Assembly: GCF_036346595.1 (NCBI RefSeq)
Contig: NZ_CP107834.1
Coordinates: 3,658,001 to 3,722,000 of the forward strand
DNA from: Streptomyces sp. NBC_00525
GTDB lineage: Bacteria > Actinomycetota > Actinomycetes > Streptomycetales > Streptomycetaceae
Reading direction: 5' to 3'
Length of the DNA: 64,000 nucleotides
Shown here: positions 8,923-17,429 of the stretch, one piece after another
Layout of the letters: every line of letters starts with the position of its first letter
Numbering within the stretch: the first letter of the stretch is position 1
The notes under the pieces: model-generated
Told to the model about the DNA's origin: nothing
Database searches by the model: none
What the model saw: only the letters and a program-made list of their open reading frames with translations
Translations under genes and position numbers: made by a program

Positions 8923-9091
8923 GGGAAGTCCCTTTCATCTGTCGGGTGCGGGCTTCGCGGTCACGAAGCTACCGTCATCGTTCATAACGCCGACAGGGGA
9001 CCACGAGGTTCCGCGCGCCTTTACTTTCTTTGCCGAAGGGGAGACCCGGCGCCGCAAAAAGAGGTGACGAACCCCTGGCGGGGCGGGGAAC

Positions 9092-9526
9092 ATGGGTGAC
9101 ATGTCCGGGCCCTATGTCATCCGCGGTTCGGTCTCCCTGCCGGAGGCCGAACTGATGTGGCGTTTCTCCAGGTCCTCGGGGCCGGGCGGGCAGCACGTCA
9201 ACACCAGCGACTCGCAGGTGGAGCTGCGGTTCGACCTCGCGGCCACCGAAGCGCTGCCGGAGGTGTGGAAGGAACGGGCGCTGGAGCGGCTGGCCGGCCG
9301 GCTGACGGGCGGCGTGATCGCGGTCCGGGCCTCCGAGCACCGCTCCCAGTGGCGCAATCGCGAGACGGCCGCCGTGCGGCTGGCGTCCCTGCTGGCCGAG
9401 GCGACCGCGCCGCCGCCCCGGCCGCGCGTGAAGCGGAAGGTGCCCCGGGGCATCAACGAACGTCGGCTGCGGGAGAAGAAGCAGCGCGGCGAGACGAAGC
9501 GGGGCCGTACGGGCCGCGACTGGTGA
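9092..9526 (+). CDS. arfB: ArfB-type alternative ribosome-rescue peptidyl-tRNA hydrolase
   Basis: A 144-residue release-factor-like protein. The catalytic GGQ lies in SSGPGGQHVNTSDSQ, and the basic C-terminal tail (RVKRKVPRGINERRLREKKQ, then RGETKRGRTGRDW) is the unstructured tail that enters the empty mRNA channel of stalled ribosomes. It releases nascent peptides from ribosomes stalled on mRNAs lacking stop codons. Length and motif order match ArfB (YaeJ). A second in-frame ATG at 9101 could be the real start; a GGGGAA tract precedes 9092. It is read toward the flavin reductase gene with four bases between the stop codons. Confidence 0.9.
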   Translation: MGDMSGPYVIRGSVSLPEAELMWRFSRSSGPGGQHVNTSDSQVELRFDLAATEALPEVWKERALERLAGRLTGGVIAVRASEHRSQWRNRETAAVRLASLLAEATAPPPRPRVKRKVPRGINERRLREKKQRGETKRGRTGRDW

Positions 9527-9530
9527 GTGC

Positions 9531-10094
9531 TCAGCCCAGTTGGCGGTAGCGCCCCCGGAAGTACGTCAGCGGGCCGCCCTCCCCGCTCGGCACCCGCGCG
9601 CTCAGCACCCGCCCGATCACCAGCGTGTGGTCGCCCGCGAGCACCCGCTGCTCCGTCCGGCACTCCAGCGTGGCCAGCGCGCCGCCCGCCAGCGGGGCGC
9701 CGGTGACCTCGCCGCGCGCGTACGGGATGTCCTCGAAGAGCAGCCGGTCGCTGATCCGGCCCTTCATCGCGAACCGGCCCGCGATGTGCCGCTGGCTCTC
9801 CGCCAGCACGGAGACCGCCCACAGCGGCTGCTCCGCCAGCAGGTCGTCCATCCGGGAGTCGTTGCGCAGACTCACCAGAACCAGCGGCGGGTCCAGCGAG
9901 ACCGACATGAAGGCGGTCGCGGTCATGCCGACGTCCTCGCCGCGGCCGTCCTCGTCGAGCGGCGGCTCCTGGGCGGTGACCAACACCACGCCGGCCGCCA
10001 GCCGCGACAGGGCGGCCCGGAACTCTTCGTTGCTCACCCCCTCAGCATGGGGGACGGACTCGGTACGCGGGGTGGGGGGCTTCGTCTGCAACAC
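9531..10094 (-). CDS. Flavin reductase-like FMN-binding protein
   Basis: A 187-residue flavin reductase domain protein: FRAALSRLAAGVVLVTA at the start of the domain, the FMN-phosphate loop GMTATAFMSVSLDPPLVLVS, and HTLVIGRVL near the C-terminus. Such proteins supply reduced FMN to two-component monooxygenases or bind FMN directly; no partner oxygenase is adjacent. The GTG at 10094 gives a 19-residue extension; a GTG at 10037 (VSNEEF) is an equally plausible start because the conserved domain begins there. It is divergent from cdgB. Confidence 0.85.
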   Translation of the reverse strand: MLQTKPPTPRTESVPHAEGVSNEEFRAALSRLAAGVVLVTAQEPPLDEDGRGEDVGMTATAFMSVSLDPPLVLVSLRNDSRMDDLLAEQPLWAVSVLAESQRHIAGRFAMKGRISDRLLFEDIPYARGEVTGAPLAGGALATLECRTEQRVLAGDHTLVIGRVLSARVPSGEGGPLTYFRGRYRQLG

Positions 10095-10252
10095 ACCGGG
10101 AACGCTAGTCGCGCGCCCCGCGCCCCCGCATCGGGCCAGGGGACCAGCCGGGTCCTAGGACCGGCTCCGGACCGGCTCCGCCTCCCGAGCCGCTGACCTG
10201 CGACGATCACTCCCTGCTCGTTTGTGACTTGAGTCACAGAGTGCAATATTTG

Positions 10253-10267
10253 TTGACCCTGTGTACC
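10253..10267. promoter_or_regulatory. BldD box 1 upstream of cdgB
   Basis: TTGACCCTGTGTACC matches the BldD consensus NTNACNC(A/T)GNGTNAN at eight of nine fixed positions. cdgB is an established BldD target in S. coelicolor. The box lies about 107 bp before the chosen start codon. Confidence 0.7.
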
Positions 10268-10297
10268 GGGTGCACAGCTCGCTGTGATTCAGTTGCC

Positions 10298-10312
10298 GTG
10301 ACACTGCAGTAA
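10298..10312. promoter_or_regulatory. BldD-like box 2 upstream of cdgB
   Basis: GTGACACTGCAGTAA matches seven of nine fixed positions of the BldD consensus and lies 45 bp downstream of the first box on the same DNA face region. It overlaps the region just before the upstream candidate start codons, which supports the later start at 10374. Confidence 0.55.
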
Positions 10313-10373
10313 GTACGTCATGTACGTCGATATGAATTCTGGAGTGCTGTCGAGGTCTCGGGGAGTGCGAGCA

Positions 10374-12002
10374 ATGGAGGCCGAGTCGGAGCCCTACGTC
10401 CGCCTCGCGACGATGCGGCAGCTGCACCAGGCCGTCGCCGATCTCAACACGGCACGGAGTCTGGCCGACACCCTGCAGACCGTGGCCGACGGGATCGTCG
10501 CCCACCTCGGCTACGAGCTTGCCTGCGTCAACCTCGTCCGCCACGACGGGGACCTCGTCGTCGCCTCCCTCGCCGGCAACCACGCCGCCGAGGCCCTGAT
10601 CACCGGCCGGGTCGGCTCCCGCGCCTCCTGGGAGCGCCGGCTCGTCATGGGCGAGGCGTGGGACGGGCTGCGGTTCATACCCCACACCGAGGGCTGGGTC
10701 CTCCTCGACGACGACGTACCGCAGTGGCACACCGAGGGCCCCGAGCCGCGCTTCGAGGACGAGTGGCACCCGCAGGACCGCCTCTACGCCCCGATGTACA
10801 CCTCCGGCGCCGGCTCGGACCTGCTCGGCGTCATATCCGTCGACCGGCCCCGCAACGGCCGCCGGCCGGGCGCCTGGGGGCGCGAGGCGCTCCAGATGTA
10901 CGCCTCGCAGTCCGCCATAGCCATCAGCAACGCCCGCCTCCGCGCCAATATGCAGCGGGCCCTGGTCCGGCTGGAGCGCGAACAGCAGGCGCTCCGGGCC
11001 AGCGAGGAGTCCTTCCGCCAGGCCTTCGAGTACGCCCCCAGCGGTATGGCGATCGCCGAGCTGGGCGGGGACCAGCAGGGGCGGCTGCTGCGGACGAACG
11101 ACGCGCTGTGCCGGCTGCTGGGCCGCCCCGCCTCGGTGCTGCGCCGCTACTCCTTCGCCGACCTGGTCCACCCCGAGGACATCGGCACCCTGCTCCGCAC
11201 CTCCGCCGAGGGCGGCCGCGCCGAGCTGCGCCTGGGCCGCCGGGACGGCACCTATCTGTGGGTCTCGCTGCGCAACTCCGTCGTCGCGGACACCACGGAC
11301 GGGCCCCGGTTCCTGCTGACGCACGTCGAGGACATAGAGGAGCGCAAGCGCCACGAGCTGAATCTCGCGCACCGCGCCTCGCACGACGCGCTCACCGGCC
11401 TGCCCAACAGCGCGGAGCTGCGCGCCCGGCTCGGCGCCCGGCTGTGCGCCCGCCCGGACGCGGCGGCCACCACCGACGTGGAGGCGCTGGACGCGGCGTA
11501 CGGGGACGACGGACGGGGTCCCTACCCGGCGACCGGCCCCGGCGCGCACCCCTTCGACCACCATGTGCACGCGGTGGCGCCGGACACGGCCCGCGACGAC
11601 GGCGCGAAGGGCCTCGCGGTCCTCTTCTGCGACCTGGACGGCTTCAAGTCCATCAACGACCGCTTCGGGCACCACACGGGTGACGCGGTGCTCATCGAGG
11701 TGGCCCGCCGGCTCAGCACCTGTGTCCGGGACGGGGACACCGTCGCCCGGCTCGGGGGTGACGAATTCGTCGTCCTCGCCGACGGGCTCGGCGCGGCGGA
11801 CGCCGCTGACCTGGCCGTTCGCCTGCGGAACGCCATCATTCCGCCGATCCGGGTGGACGGGCGCGCGGTGCGTGTCGGGGCGAGCTTCGGGATCGGCTGG
11901 GCGGAGTGCGGGATGACCGCCGAAGAGGTGCTGCGCTCCGCCGACCAGCGGATGTACATCGAGAAGCGGTCGAGGGCGAAGGTTCACCGCAGGGCCGGCT
12001 GA
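10374..12002 (+). CDS. cdgB: CdgB-like GAF-PAS-GGDEF diguanylate cyclase
   Basis: A 542-residue soluble enzyme that makes cyclic di-GMP, the effector that drives BldD dimerisation and represses sporulation. Domains in order: GAF (about 20-190), a short coiled segment, PAS (about 210-330, with EESFRQAFEYAPSGMAI), and GGDEF (about 340-540). The active-site motif RLGGDEFVVL is intact and the inhibitory I-site RDGD lies five residues before it. A 50-60-residue Ala/Asp-rich insertion separates the first helix of the cyclase domain (ALTGLPNSAEL) from AVLFCDLDGFKSIND. The start at 10374 is chosen for its GGGGAG site eight bases upstream; starts at 10320 and 10332 would sit within or beside the BldD boxes. 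A terminator follows immediately. Confidence 0.9.
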   Translation: MEAESEPYVRLATMRQLHQAVADLNTARSLADTLQTVADGIVAHLGYELACVNLVRHDGDLVVASLAGNHAAEALITGRVGSRASWERRLVMGEAWDGLRFIPHTEGWVLLDDDVPQWHTEGPEPRFEDEWHPQDRLYAPMYTSGAGSDLLGVISVDRPRNGRRPGAWGREALQMYASQSAIAISNARLRANMQRALVRLEREQQALRASEESFRQAFEYAPSGMAIAELGGDQQGRLLRTNDALCRLLGRPASVLRRYSFADLVHPEDIGTLLRTSAEGGRAELRLGRRDGTYLWVSLRNSVVADTTDGPRFLLTHVEDIEERKRHELNLAHRASHDALTGLPNSAELRARLGARLCARPDAAATTDVEALDAAYGDDGRGPYPATGPGAHPFDHHVHAVAPDTARDDGAKGLAVLFCDLDGFKSINDRFGHHTGDAVLIEVARRLSTCVRDGDTVARLGGDEFVVLADGLGAADAADLAVRLRNAIIPPIRVDGRAVRVGASFGIGWAECGMTAEEVLRSADQRMYIEKRSRAKVHRRAG

Positions 12003-12008
12003 TGTTTC

Positions 12009-12028
12009 CCCGCGCTGCTGCGCGGGGA
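12009..12028 (+). terminator. Terminator hairpin after cdgB
   Basis: CCCCGCGC and GCGCGGGG form an 8-bp perfect GC stem with a TGCT tetraloop, starting seven bases after the cdgB stop codon. Confidence 0.65.
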
Positions 12029-12086
12029 CTCCGGCGGCGATCCGTGTCAATTCTTGACATCGGCCATTCGGGGTAGGCTCGCCCGG

Positions 12087-12123
12087 TCGGCGACGGCTGG
12101 CGATATTCGGCGACGGCTGGCGA
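12087..12123. repeat. Two 17-bp direct repeats before the CBM-like gene
   Basis: TCGGCGACGGCTGGCGA occurs twice with a 20-bp period (12087-12103 and 12107-12123), ending about 20 bp before the start codon at 12146. It could be a regulator site or a chance duplication in the leader. Confidence 0.5.
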
Positions 12124-12145
12124 CATGGTGAGGAGTGACCCAGGG

Positions 12146-13123
12146 ATGGCCGGGAACAACGGCGCGAGCACACCCGAGGACGACGATCCGTTCGGCTACC
12201 TCTACGCGGACGGGCAGGCGGCCGGTGCGCAGCCGCCGGGACAGGGCGGCTACGGCTACCCCGGCCCCGCCGCCCAGCCGGGTGTGCCCAGGACCTCGTA
12301 CAACCAGGTGCGCAACGTGGGCGAGCGCCAGTACGGGCAGCCGCAGCAGCCTCCGCAGCAGGGGTACGGCTATCCGCCGCCGCAGGGCGCGTACAACCGG
12401 CCGAATCCGCAGTACGCCGCGCCGGAGACGTACCCCGGTGGCGCGACCACCGCGCAGGTGCCGCAGGGCGGGCGCGGCGGTGCGGGCGGGTCCGGCAAGG
12501 GCGGGCCGAACACCAAGGGTCTGCTGATAGCCGCTGTCGCGGTGGTCGCCGTGGTGCTGATCGGCATCGGCGCGGCGCTGCTCACGAGCGACGGCGACAA
12601 GGACAAGAAGAAGGACGAGGCCACGTCCACGCAGGGGCCGGGCTCGAAGGTCGAGGAGTCCCCGACGCCGACCCCGTCCCAGAGCGCCTCCGCCCCGGCC
12701 GACCTGCCGAAGCAGGACGCCGCCATGCTGAAACTGGGCGGCACGGCACGGCTCGACAACACGGTCTCGGGTGCCAAGGGCGCGAACGGGCAGTACGTCA
12801 ACCTCAACGAGGTGGGCCGCTCGGCGACCTGGACGGTGGAGGTGCCGCAGGCCGGTGAGTACACGCTGTTCGTGACGTACGGCGTGCCCGGCAAGGACGC
12901 CAAGACGTCCCTGACGGTGAACTCCGAGGCCCCGCGCGGCATCAACATGAAGAACTACGCGAACGCCCCCGAGGGCGATCTGGAGAAGGGCTGGACGACG
13001 ACGTACGCCTACGTCAACCTCGTCAAGGGCTCGAACACGCTGATGATCTCGTGCAACGAGGGCGATCAGTGCGACGCCAACCTGGACCAGCTGTCGCTGG
13101 AGGCCGGTCACCGGACCCGCTGA
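12146..13123 (+). CDS. Membrane-anchored protein with C-terminal CBM35/CBM6-like domain
   Basis: A 325-residue type II membrane protein. Residues 1-115 are cytoplasmic and rich in Gly, Pro, Tyr and Gln (for example GYGYPPPQGAYNRPNPQYAA). A single transmembrane helix lies at about 120-142 (LLIAAVAVVAVVLIGIGAALL in overlapping parts). A Ser/Thr/Pro linker follows, then a beta-sandwich of about 135 residues with SATWTVEVPQAGEYTLFVTY and ANLDQLSLE that looks like a family 6/35 carbohydrate-binding module. It probably binds cell-wall or extracellular polysaccharide. The start at 12146 follows GAGGAG at 12130-12135; a GTG-rich extension to 12125 is less likely. Confidence 0.75.
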   Translation: MAGNNGASTPEDDDPFGYLYADGQAAGAQPPGQGGYGYPGPAAQPGVPRTSYNQVRNVGERQYGQPQQPPQQGYGYPPPQGAYNRPNPQYAAPETYPGGATTAQVPQGGRGGAGGSGKGGPNTKGLLIAAVAVVAVVLIGIGAALLTSDGDKDKKKDEATSTQGPGSKVEESPTPTPSQSASAPADLPKQDAAMLKLGGTARLDNTVSGAKGANGQYVNLNEVGRSATWTVEVPQAGEYTLFVTYGVPGKDAKTSLTVNSEAPRGINMKNYANAPEGDLEKGWTTTYAYVNLVKGSNTLMISCNEGDQCDANLDQLSLEAGHRTR

Positions 13124-13148
13124 CCGGCGCTCGTCCCGTCTGCCTGCC

Positions 13149-14000
13149 TCAGCCCATCAGGGCGAGGAAGCCGGTGACCGTGGTGGCCATGGCCTCGCGG
13201 GCGGGTGCCAGGTATGTGCGGGGGTCGACGCCGGTGGGGTGCTCGGCGAGGTGGGCGCGGACGACTCCGGTGAACGCGGTGTTCAGGGCGGTGCCGACGT
13301 TGACCTTGACCATGCCGGACGCGGCGACGGCCCGGCGGATCTCGTCGTCCGGGACGCCGCTGGAGCCGTGCAGGACGAGCGGTACGGGCACGGCGTCGCG
13401 GAGCCGGCCGATCAGCTCGTGGTCGAGAGCGGCGGTGCGCTCGGTCATGGCGTGCGAGGAGCCGACCGCGACGGCCAGGGCGTCCACACCGGTCGCGGCG
13501 ACGTACGCGGCGGCCTCGTCCGGGTCGGTGCGGACGCCGGGGGCGTGGGCGTCGAGGGGGGCCTCGCCCTCCTTGCCGCCGACCTTGCCGAGTTCGGCCT
13601 CGATCCACACACCGCGTTCGTGGCCCCAGGCGACGGCCGCCGCGGTGGCCCGTACGTTCTCCTCGTAATCCAGCTTGGAGGCGTCGAACATCACCGAGCC
13701 GAAGCCCGCCTCGTGGGCTCGGTGGAGCAGGTCCACGGACTCGACGTGGTCGAGGTGGAGGGCGAGGGGGGCGCTGGAGGCGCGGGCGACGGCGGCGGCA
13801 GCGGCGGCGATGGCGGTGAGCCGGCCGCCGTGGAACTTCACGGCGTTCTCGGAGATCTGGAGGACGGCGGGGGCTCCGGCGCGTTCGGCGCCGGTGGCGA
13901 TGGCCTCCGCGTGTTCCAGCGTGATGACGTTGAAGGCGGCGATTCCGCGTCCCCGCGCCTGGGCGGCGGAGACGAGTTCACCGGTGCTGACGAGCGGCAT
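13149..14000 (-). CDS. Class II fructose/tagatose-bisphosphate aldolase family protein
   Basis: A 283-residue TIM-barrel aldolase of the GatY/KbaY/FbaA type. Zinc ligands are seen in ALHLDHVESVDL and VLHGSSGVPDDEI; the loop IEAELGKVGGKEGE and the C-terminal NVGTALNTAFT bind substrate phosphate. Family enzymes cleave fructose-1,6- or tagatose-1,6-bisphosphate. It lies 29 bp downstream of a PfkB-type sugar-phosphate kinase in the same orientation, so the pair would phosphorylate a hexose phosphate and split it into trioses. This suggests tagatose or amino-sugar catabolism rather than central glycolysis. The exact substrate cannot be fixed from sequence alone. Confidence 0.85.
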   Translation of the reverse strand: MPLVSTGELVSAAQARGRGIAAFNVITLEHAEAIATGAERAGAPAVLQISENAVKFHGGRLTAIAAAAAAVARASSAPLALHLDHVESVDLLHRAHEAGFGSVMFDASKLDYEENVRATAAAVAWGHERGVWIEAELGKVGGKEGEAPLDAHAPGVRTDPDEAAAYVAATGVDALAVAVGSSHAMTERTAALDHELIGRLRDAVPVPLVLHGSSGVPDDEIRRAVAASGMVKVNVGTALNTAFTGVVRAHLAEHPTGVDPRTYLAPAREAMATTVTGFLALMG

Positions 14001-14029
14001 GGCTGACCTCTGTGTTCGTGGTGCGGTGT

Positions 14030-14974
14030 TCAGACCGCTCCCGGTCCGGGTTCCTCGATGACGACGCGCGGCAGCAGCTCCTCGTACGCCGCGTGGTCGA
14101 AGTCGCCCGCGGTGGGGGCGAGCACGGTCGCCGTCGACAGTGCCACCGCCCGGCGCAGCCGCTCCGGCCAGCTCAGGGACTCCACCAGGCCGGAGAGCAG
14201 TCCGGCGACCGCGGAGTCGCCCGCGCCGGTCGGGTTGCCCCTGACGGCGGCGGGCGGCGAGGCCCGCCAGACGCCGTCCGGGGTGACCGCGAGCAGCCCG
14301 TCGGGGCCGAGGGACGCGACGACGCCGTGGGCGCCCCGGCGGCGGGCGTCGCGGGTGGCGCGCAGGGGTTCGCGGGAGCCGGTGAGCTGGGCCAGCTCGT
14401 CCGCGTTGGGCTTGATCAGGTCGGGCCGGGCGGCGATGCCCCGGCGCAGCGGTTCACCGCTGGTGTCCAGGAGCACGGGGACGCCGGCGGCGCGGGCGAG
14501 CCGGACGAGTTCGCCGTAGGCGCCGACGTGGATGCCGGGCGGGAGGCTGCCGCACAGGGCGACGGCGTCGGCGGTGTCCAGCAGCCCGGTGTACGTGTCC
14601 AGGAGGGCGGCCCACTCGTCGGCGGTGACCTGGGGGCCCGGCTCGTTGAACTGGGTGGTGTCGCCGGTGGCCGCGTCCACGACCGCGAGGGTGCGGCGGG
14701 TGTCGCCGGAGACGGGGACGAGCGCGTCGGTGAGGGTGCCGGCGGGGCGGGGGAGCGCGGCGAGCAGGTCGCGCAGGACGGTCCCGGTGGTGCCGCCGAC
14801 GAAGCCGGTGACGACGGTGTCGTGGCCGAGGGCGGTGAGGACGCGGGCGACGTTGATGCCCTTGCCGCCGGGGCGCTCGGAGGTTTCGGTGACCCGGTGG
14901 CCGGCGTGCGGTACGAGGGCGGGGACGGCGTAGGTCAGGTCGAGTGCCGTGTTCAGCGTGACCGTGAGGATCAC
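14030..14974 (-). CDS. PfkB-family 1-phosphofructokinase / tagatose-6-phosphate kinase
   Basis: A 314-residue ribokinase-fold enzyme. The N-terminus ILTVTLNTALDLTYAVP is the hallmark of the 1-phosphofructokinase/tagatose-6-phosphate kinase subfamily. The first PfkB signature is seen around RPGGKGINVARVLTALG and the catalytic Asp in NPTGAGDSAVAGLL. It transfers phosphate from ATP to a ketohexose phosphate, giving a 1,6-bisphosphate for the aldolase gene that follows 29 bp downstream. No PTS fructose gene adjoins, which argues against a classical fruK role. The GTG/ATG start near 14974 matches the family N-terminus exactly. Confidence 0.85.
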   Translation of the reverse strand: MILTVTLNTALDLTYAVPALVPHAGHRVTETSERPGGKGINVARVLTALGHDTVVTGFVGGTTGTVLRDLLAALPRPAGTLTDALVPVSGDTRRTLAVVDAATGDTTQFNEPGPQVTADEWAALLDTYTGLLDTADAVALCGSLPPGIHVGAYGELVRLARAAGVPVLLDTSGEPLRRGIAARPDLIKPNADELAQLTGSREPLRATRDARRRGAHGVVASLGPDGLLAVTPDGVWRASPPAAVRGNPTGAGDSAVAGLLSGLVESLSWPERLRRAVALSTATVLAPTAGDFDHAAYEELLPRVVIEEPGPGAV

Positions 14975-15064
14975 CGCGGCCGCCCTTCGATCCGTGCTGT
15001 GCGCCGGTTCCTCGCCGGAACGCGCTTTCCGTGCTGGTTTCCCAAAGGATCATGCCAAAGGGGC

Positions 15065-15096
15065 GGCGGTCGGCCCAGACCTCGGGGCCAACCGCC
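15065..15096 (-). terminator. Terminator after nagKA
   Basis: GGCGGT-C-GGCCC pairs with GGGCC-A-ACCGCC (11 pairs, one internal mismatch) around an 8-base loop, about 70 bp past the nagA stop on the minus strand and before the PfkB-aldolase unit. It separates the two catabolic transcripts. Confidence 0.65.
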
Positions 15097-15164
15097 GTCT
15101 CTTCGTTACGTGTGCGACCGGTCGCGGAACGCGTGCCGCCGGGCGCTCTCCGGGGCTGCGGTGC

Positions 15165-16313
15165 TCAGGGGCGGACGATCCATTCGCCCTTGCGCATGAC
15201 GCCCTTGAGCCGGAACTCCTCGTCCAGGACGACCAGGTCGGCGTCCTTGCCGGGCTCCAGCGAGCCGACCTTGTCGTAGACGCCGAGAAGGCGGGCCGGG
15301 TTGGCGGAGATGGAGCGGACCACGTCCTCGACCGGGATGCGGTCGATGGTGACGGCGCGGTGGAAAGCGGTGTCGAGGGTGAGCGTGGAGCCGGCGATCG
15401 AGTTGCCCTCGACGAGCCGGGCGACGCCGTTCTCGACGTTCACGGCGAGCGGGCCCAGCTGGTAGCGGCCGTCGCCGAAGCCGGCCGCGTCCATGGCGTC
15501 GGTGATCAGGGCGACGCGGTCGGCGCCCGCGTGGTGGTAGGCCAGTTCGAGCGCGGCCGGGTGCAGGTGCGTGCCGTCGTTGATCAGCTCGACGGTGACC
15601 CGCTCGTCCTCCAGGAGGGCGGCGATCGGGCCGGGGGAGCGGTGGCCGAGGGTCGGCATCGCGTTGTAGAGGTGCGTGGCGACGGTGGCGCCGGCGTCGA
15701 TCGCCTCGGCGGTCTGCTCGTACGTGGCGTCGGTGTGGCCGATGGCCGCGATGACCCCGTGCTCGGCGAGCAGCCGTACGGAGTCGATGCCGCCGGGCAG
15801 CTCGGTGGCCAGGGTGAACATCTTGGCGGTGCCGCGCGCGGCGTCCATCAGCTTGCGGACCTCGGCCGGGTCCGGGTGGCGCAGCAGGTTCTCGCTGTGG
15901 GCGCCCTTGCGACAGGGCGAGATGAAGGGGCCCTCGAAGTGGATGCCGGCGAGGTCGCCCTGCTCGACCAGCTCGGAGAGGATGCCGGCGCGCTCGGCGA
16001 GGAAGTCCATCTCGCCGGTGACCGTGGAGGCGACGAGGGTGGTGGTGCCGTGCTCCCGGTGGGTGCGGACACCGGTGAGGACCTCGTCGACGGTGCCCGA
16101 GGTGAAGGAGGCGCCGCCGCCGCCGTGGTTGTGCATGTCCACGAAGCCGGGGACGATCCAGTGGCCGGAGAGATCCAGGACCGGGGTGTCCGCCGCGGCC
16201 TGGGAGCCGGAGATGCGGGTGCCTTCGACGGTCACCCGGCCGTTCTCGACGGTGCCGGTGGGCAGCACCACCCGAGCCCCTGCGAGAACGGTGCTGTCAG
16301 CGCGTCCGGCCAT
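15165..16313 (-). CDS. nagA: N-acetylglucosamine-6-phosphate deacetylase
   Basis: A 382-residue amidohydrolase that converts GlcNAc-6-phosphate to glucosamine-6-phosphate and acetate. Characteristic motifs run in order: GFVDMHNHGGGG, HFEGPFISPCRKGAH, AIGHTDATYEQ, THLYNAMPTLGHRSPG, ELINDGTHLHP and the catalytic Asp in LITDAMDAAG. The start is placed at 16313, where its ATG shares one base with the nagK stop (TGATG), giving a typical length; a longer frame only reads into nagK. It forms the nagKA operon, controlled from a DasR-like dre box upstream of nagK. Confidence 0.93.
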   Translation of the reverse strand: MAGRADSTVLAGARVVLPTGTVENGRVTVEGTRISGSQAAADTPVLDLSGHWIVPGFVDMHNHGGGGASFTSGTVDEVLTGVRTHREHGTTTLVASTVTGEMDFLAERAGILSELVEQGDLAGIHFEGPFISPCRKGAHSENLLRHPDPAEVRKLMDAARGTAKMFTLATELPGGIDSVRLLAEHGVIAAIGHTDATYEQTAEAIDAGATVATHLYNAMPTLGHRSPGPIAALLEDERVTVELINDGTHLHPAALELAYHHAGADRVALITDAMDAAGFGDGRYQLGPLAVNVENGVARLVEGNSIAGSTLTLDTAFHRAVTIDRIPVEDVVRSISANPARLLGVYDKVGSLEPGKDADLVVLDEEFRLKGVMRKGEWIVRP

Positions 16314-17245
16314 CAGGCGGATACCTCCGTCGAGAGAAGATCCCAGGCGAGCAGCCCTGCGCCCAGGCATCCGGCGGTGTCCCCGAGGGCCGCCGGGACG
16401 ATGTGGGGCAGCTTCTGGAACGTGACACGTTCCTCGACGGCCGCACGGAGTGGTGTGAACAAGGTTTCCCCGGCCTCGGCGAGCCCGCCACCGATGATGA
16501 GCGTGCGCGGGTCCAGCAGGGTGAGCGCCGTGACGAGTCCGGCGGCGAGTGCCTCGACGGCCTCGCGCCAGACCTCCACGGCCTTCGGGTCGCCGGACTC
16601 GACGGCCTTGGCGCAGTCGGCCGCGTCGGCGTTCGGGTCGCCGGAGGCGGCGGCCCAGGCGCGGCTGACGGCGGAGGCGGATGCCAGGGTCTCCAGGCAG
16701 CCGCGCTGGCCGCAGCCGCAGTCCGGCCCGTCCGGCCGGATCACGATGTGCCCGATCTCGCCCGCGTAGCCGTGGGCGCCCTCCTCGATGGCTCCGGCGA
16801 TGCCGATGGCCCCGGCGATGCCGGTACCGAGCGGGATGAAGAGGAAGCGGTCGGCGCCCCGGCCGGCCCCGATGCGGCCCTCGGCGAGCCCGCCGGTGCG
16901 GACGTCGTGGCCGAGTGCCACGGGCACCCCGCCGAGCCGTTCGCCCAGCAGCCGGCGCATGGGTACGTCGCGCCAGCCCAGGTTGGCCGAGTAGACGGCG
17001 ATCCCCTGCGCGGCGTCCACGATGCCGGGTACGGCGACGCCGGCCGCGAGGGCGCTCTCTCCGAAGTGCTCCTCGCCGTACGCCCGCAGGTCGGCGGCGA
17101 AGCCGAGGATCGACTCCACGACGGCGTCGGGACCGCGCTCTCTGCTGGTCGCGCGACGTGCCTCGTAGAGCAGGGCACCATCGGCCCCGACCAGTGCGGC
17201 CTTCATTCCGGTGCCGCCCACATCGAGGGCGATGACGTGTTTCAC
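16313..17245 (-). CDS. nagK: N-acetylglucosamine kinase (ROK family)
   Basis: A 310-residue ROK sugar kinase. The N-terminal ATP loop is ALDVGGTGMKAALV and the ROK zinc motif is CGCGQRGCLE within the segment after EIGHIVIRPDGPD. It phosphorylates GlcNAc (or related sugars) arising from cell-wall turnover or chitin breakdown inside the cell. It overlaps nagA by one base, and a dre box lies 29-44 bp upstream of the start. In S. coelicolor nagKA has the same order and DasR control, which supports the symbol. Confidence 0.9.
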   Translation of the reverse strand: MKHVIALDVGGTGMKAALVGADGALLYEARRATSRERGPDAVVESILGFAADLRAYGEEHFGESALAAGVAVPGIVDAAQGIAVYSANLGWRDVPMRRLLGERLGGVPVALGHDVRTGGLAEGRIGAGRGADRFLFIPLGTGIAGAIGIAGAIEEGAHGYAGEIGHIVIRPDGPDCGCGQRGCLETLASASAVSRAWAAASGDPNADAADCAKAVESGDPKAVEVWREAVEALAAGLVTALTLLDPRTLIIGGGLAEAGETLFTPLRAAVEERVTFQKLPHIVPAALGDTAGCLGAGLLAWDLLSTEVSA

Positions 17246-17273
17246 GTGGAACAGTTTCGCCCGAGCGACCCCA

Positions 17274-17289
17274 AAAGGTCTAGTCCACT
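17274..17289. promoter_or_regulatory. DasR-like dre box upstream of nagKA
   Basis: AAAGGTCTAGTCCACT matches 13 of 16 positions of the dre consensus ACTGGTCTAGACCACT. It sits 29 bp before the nagK start codon, where repression by the GlcN-6-phosphate-responsive GntR regulator DasR is expected. Confidence 0.75.
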
Positions 17290-17367
17290 ATCGCTGTTTG
17301 TTGCGCACGCATACAAAATGCCCGGTACCGGTTACGGAGAGCGGGTCCGGTTTGTCGAGAAGGCCCC

Positions 17368-17399
17368 CCGGACGGGCCGGGCGTACCGGGCCCGTCCGG
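17368..17399 (-). terminator. Terminator after the SIS-domain gene
   Basis: CCGGACGGGCC pairs perfectly with GGCCCGTCCGG around a 10-base loop, 31 bp past the stop of the minus-strand SIS gene and upstream of nagK. Confidence 0.65.
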
Positions 17400-17429
17400 A
17401 ATCATGCCCCGCTCGGAGCGTGATCACGC

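Noticed and set aside
10213..10245. GTGACT-TG-AGTCAC palindrome as a third BldD box
   Set aside because: The spacing between TGAC and GTCA is four bases, not the five of the consensus; it may bind another factor but is not counted.
12054..12079. TTGACA ... TAGGCT as a sigma70-like promoter for the CBM-like gene
   Set aside because: Spacer of 14 bases is too short; kept out of the feature list.
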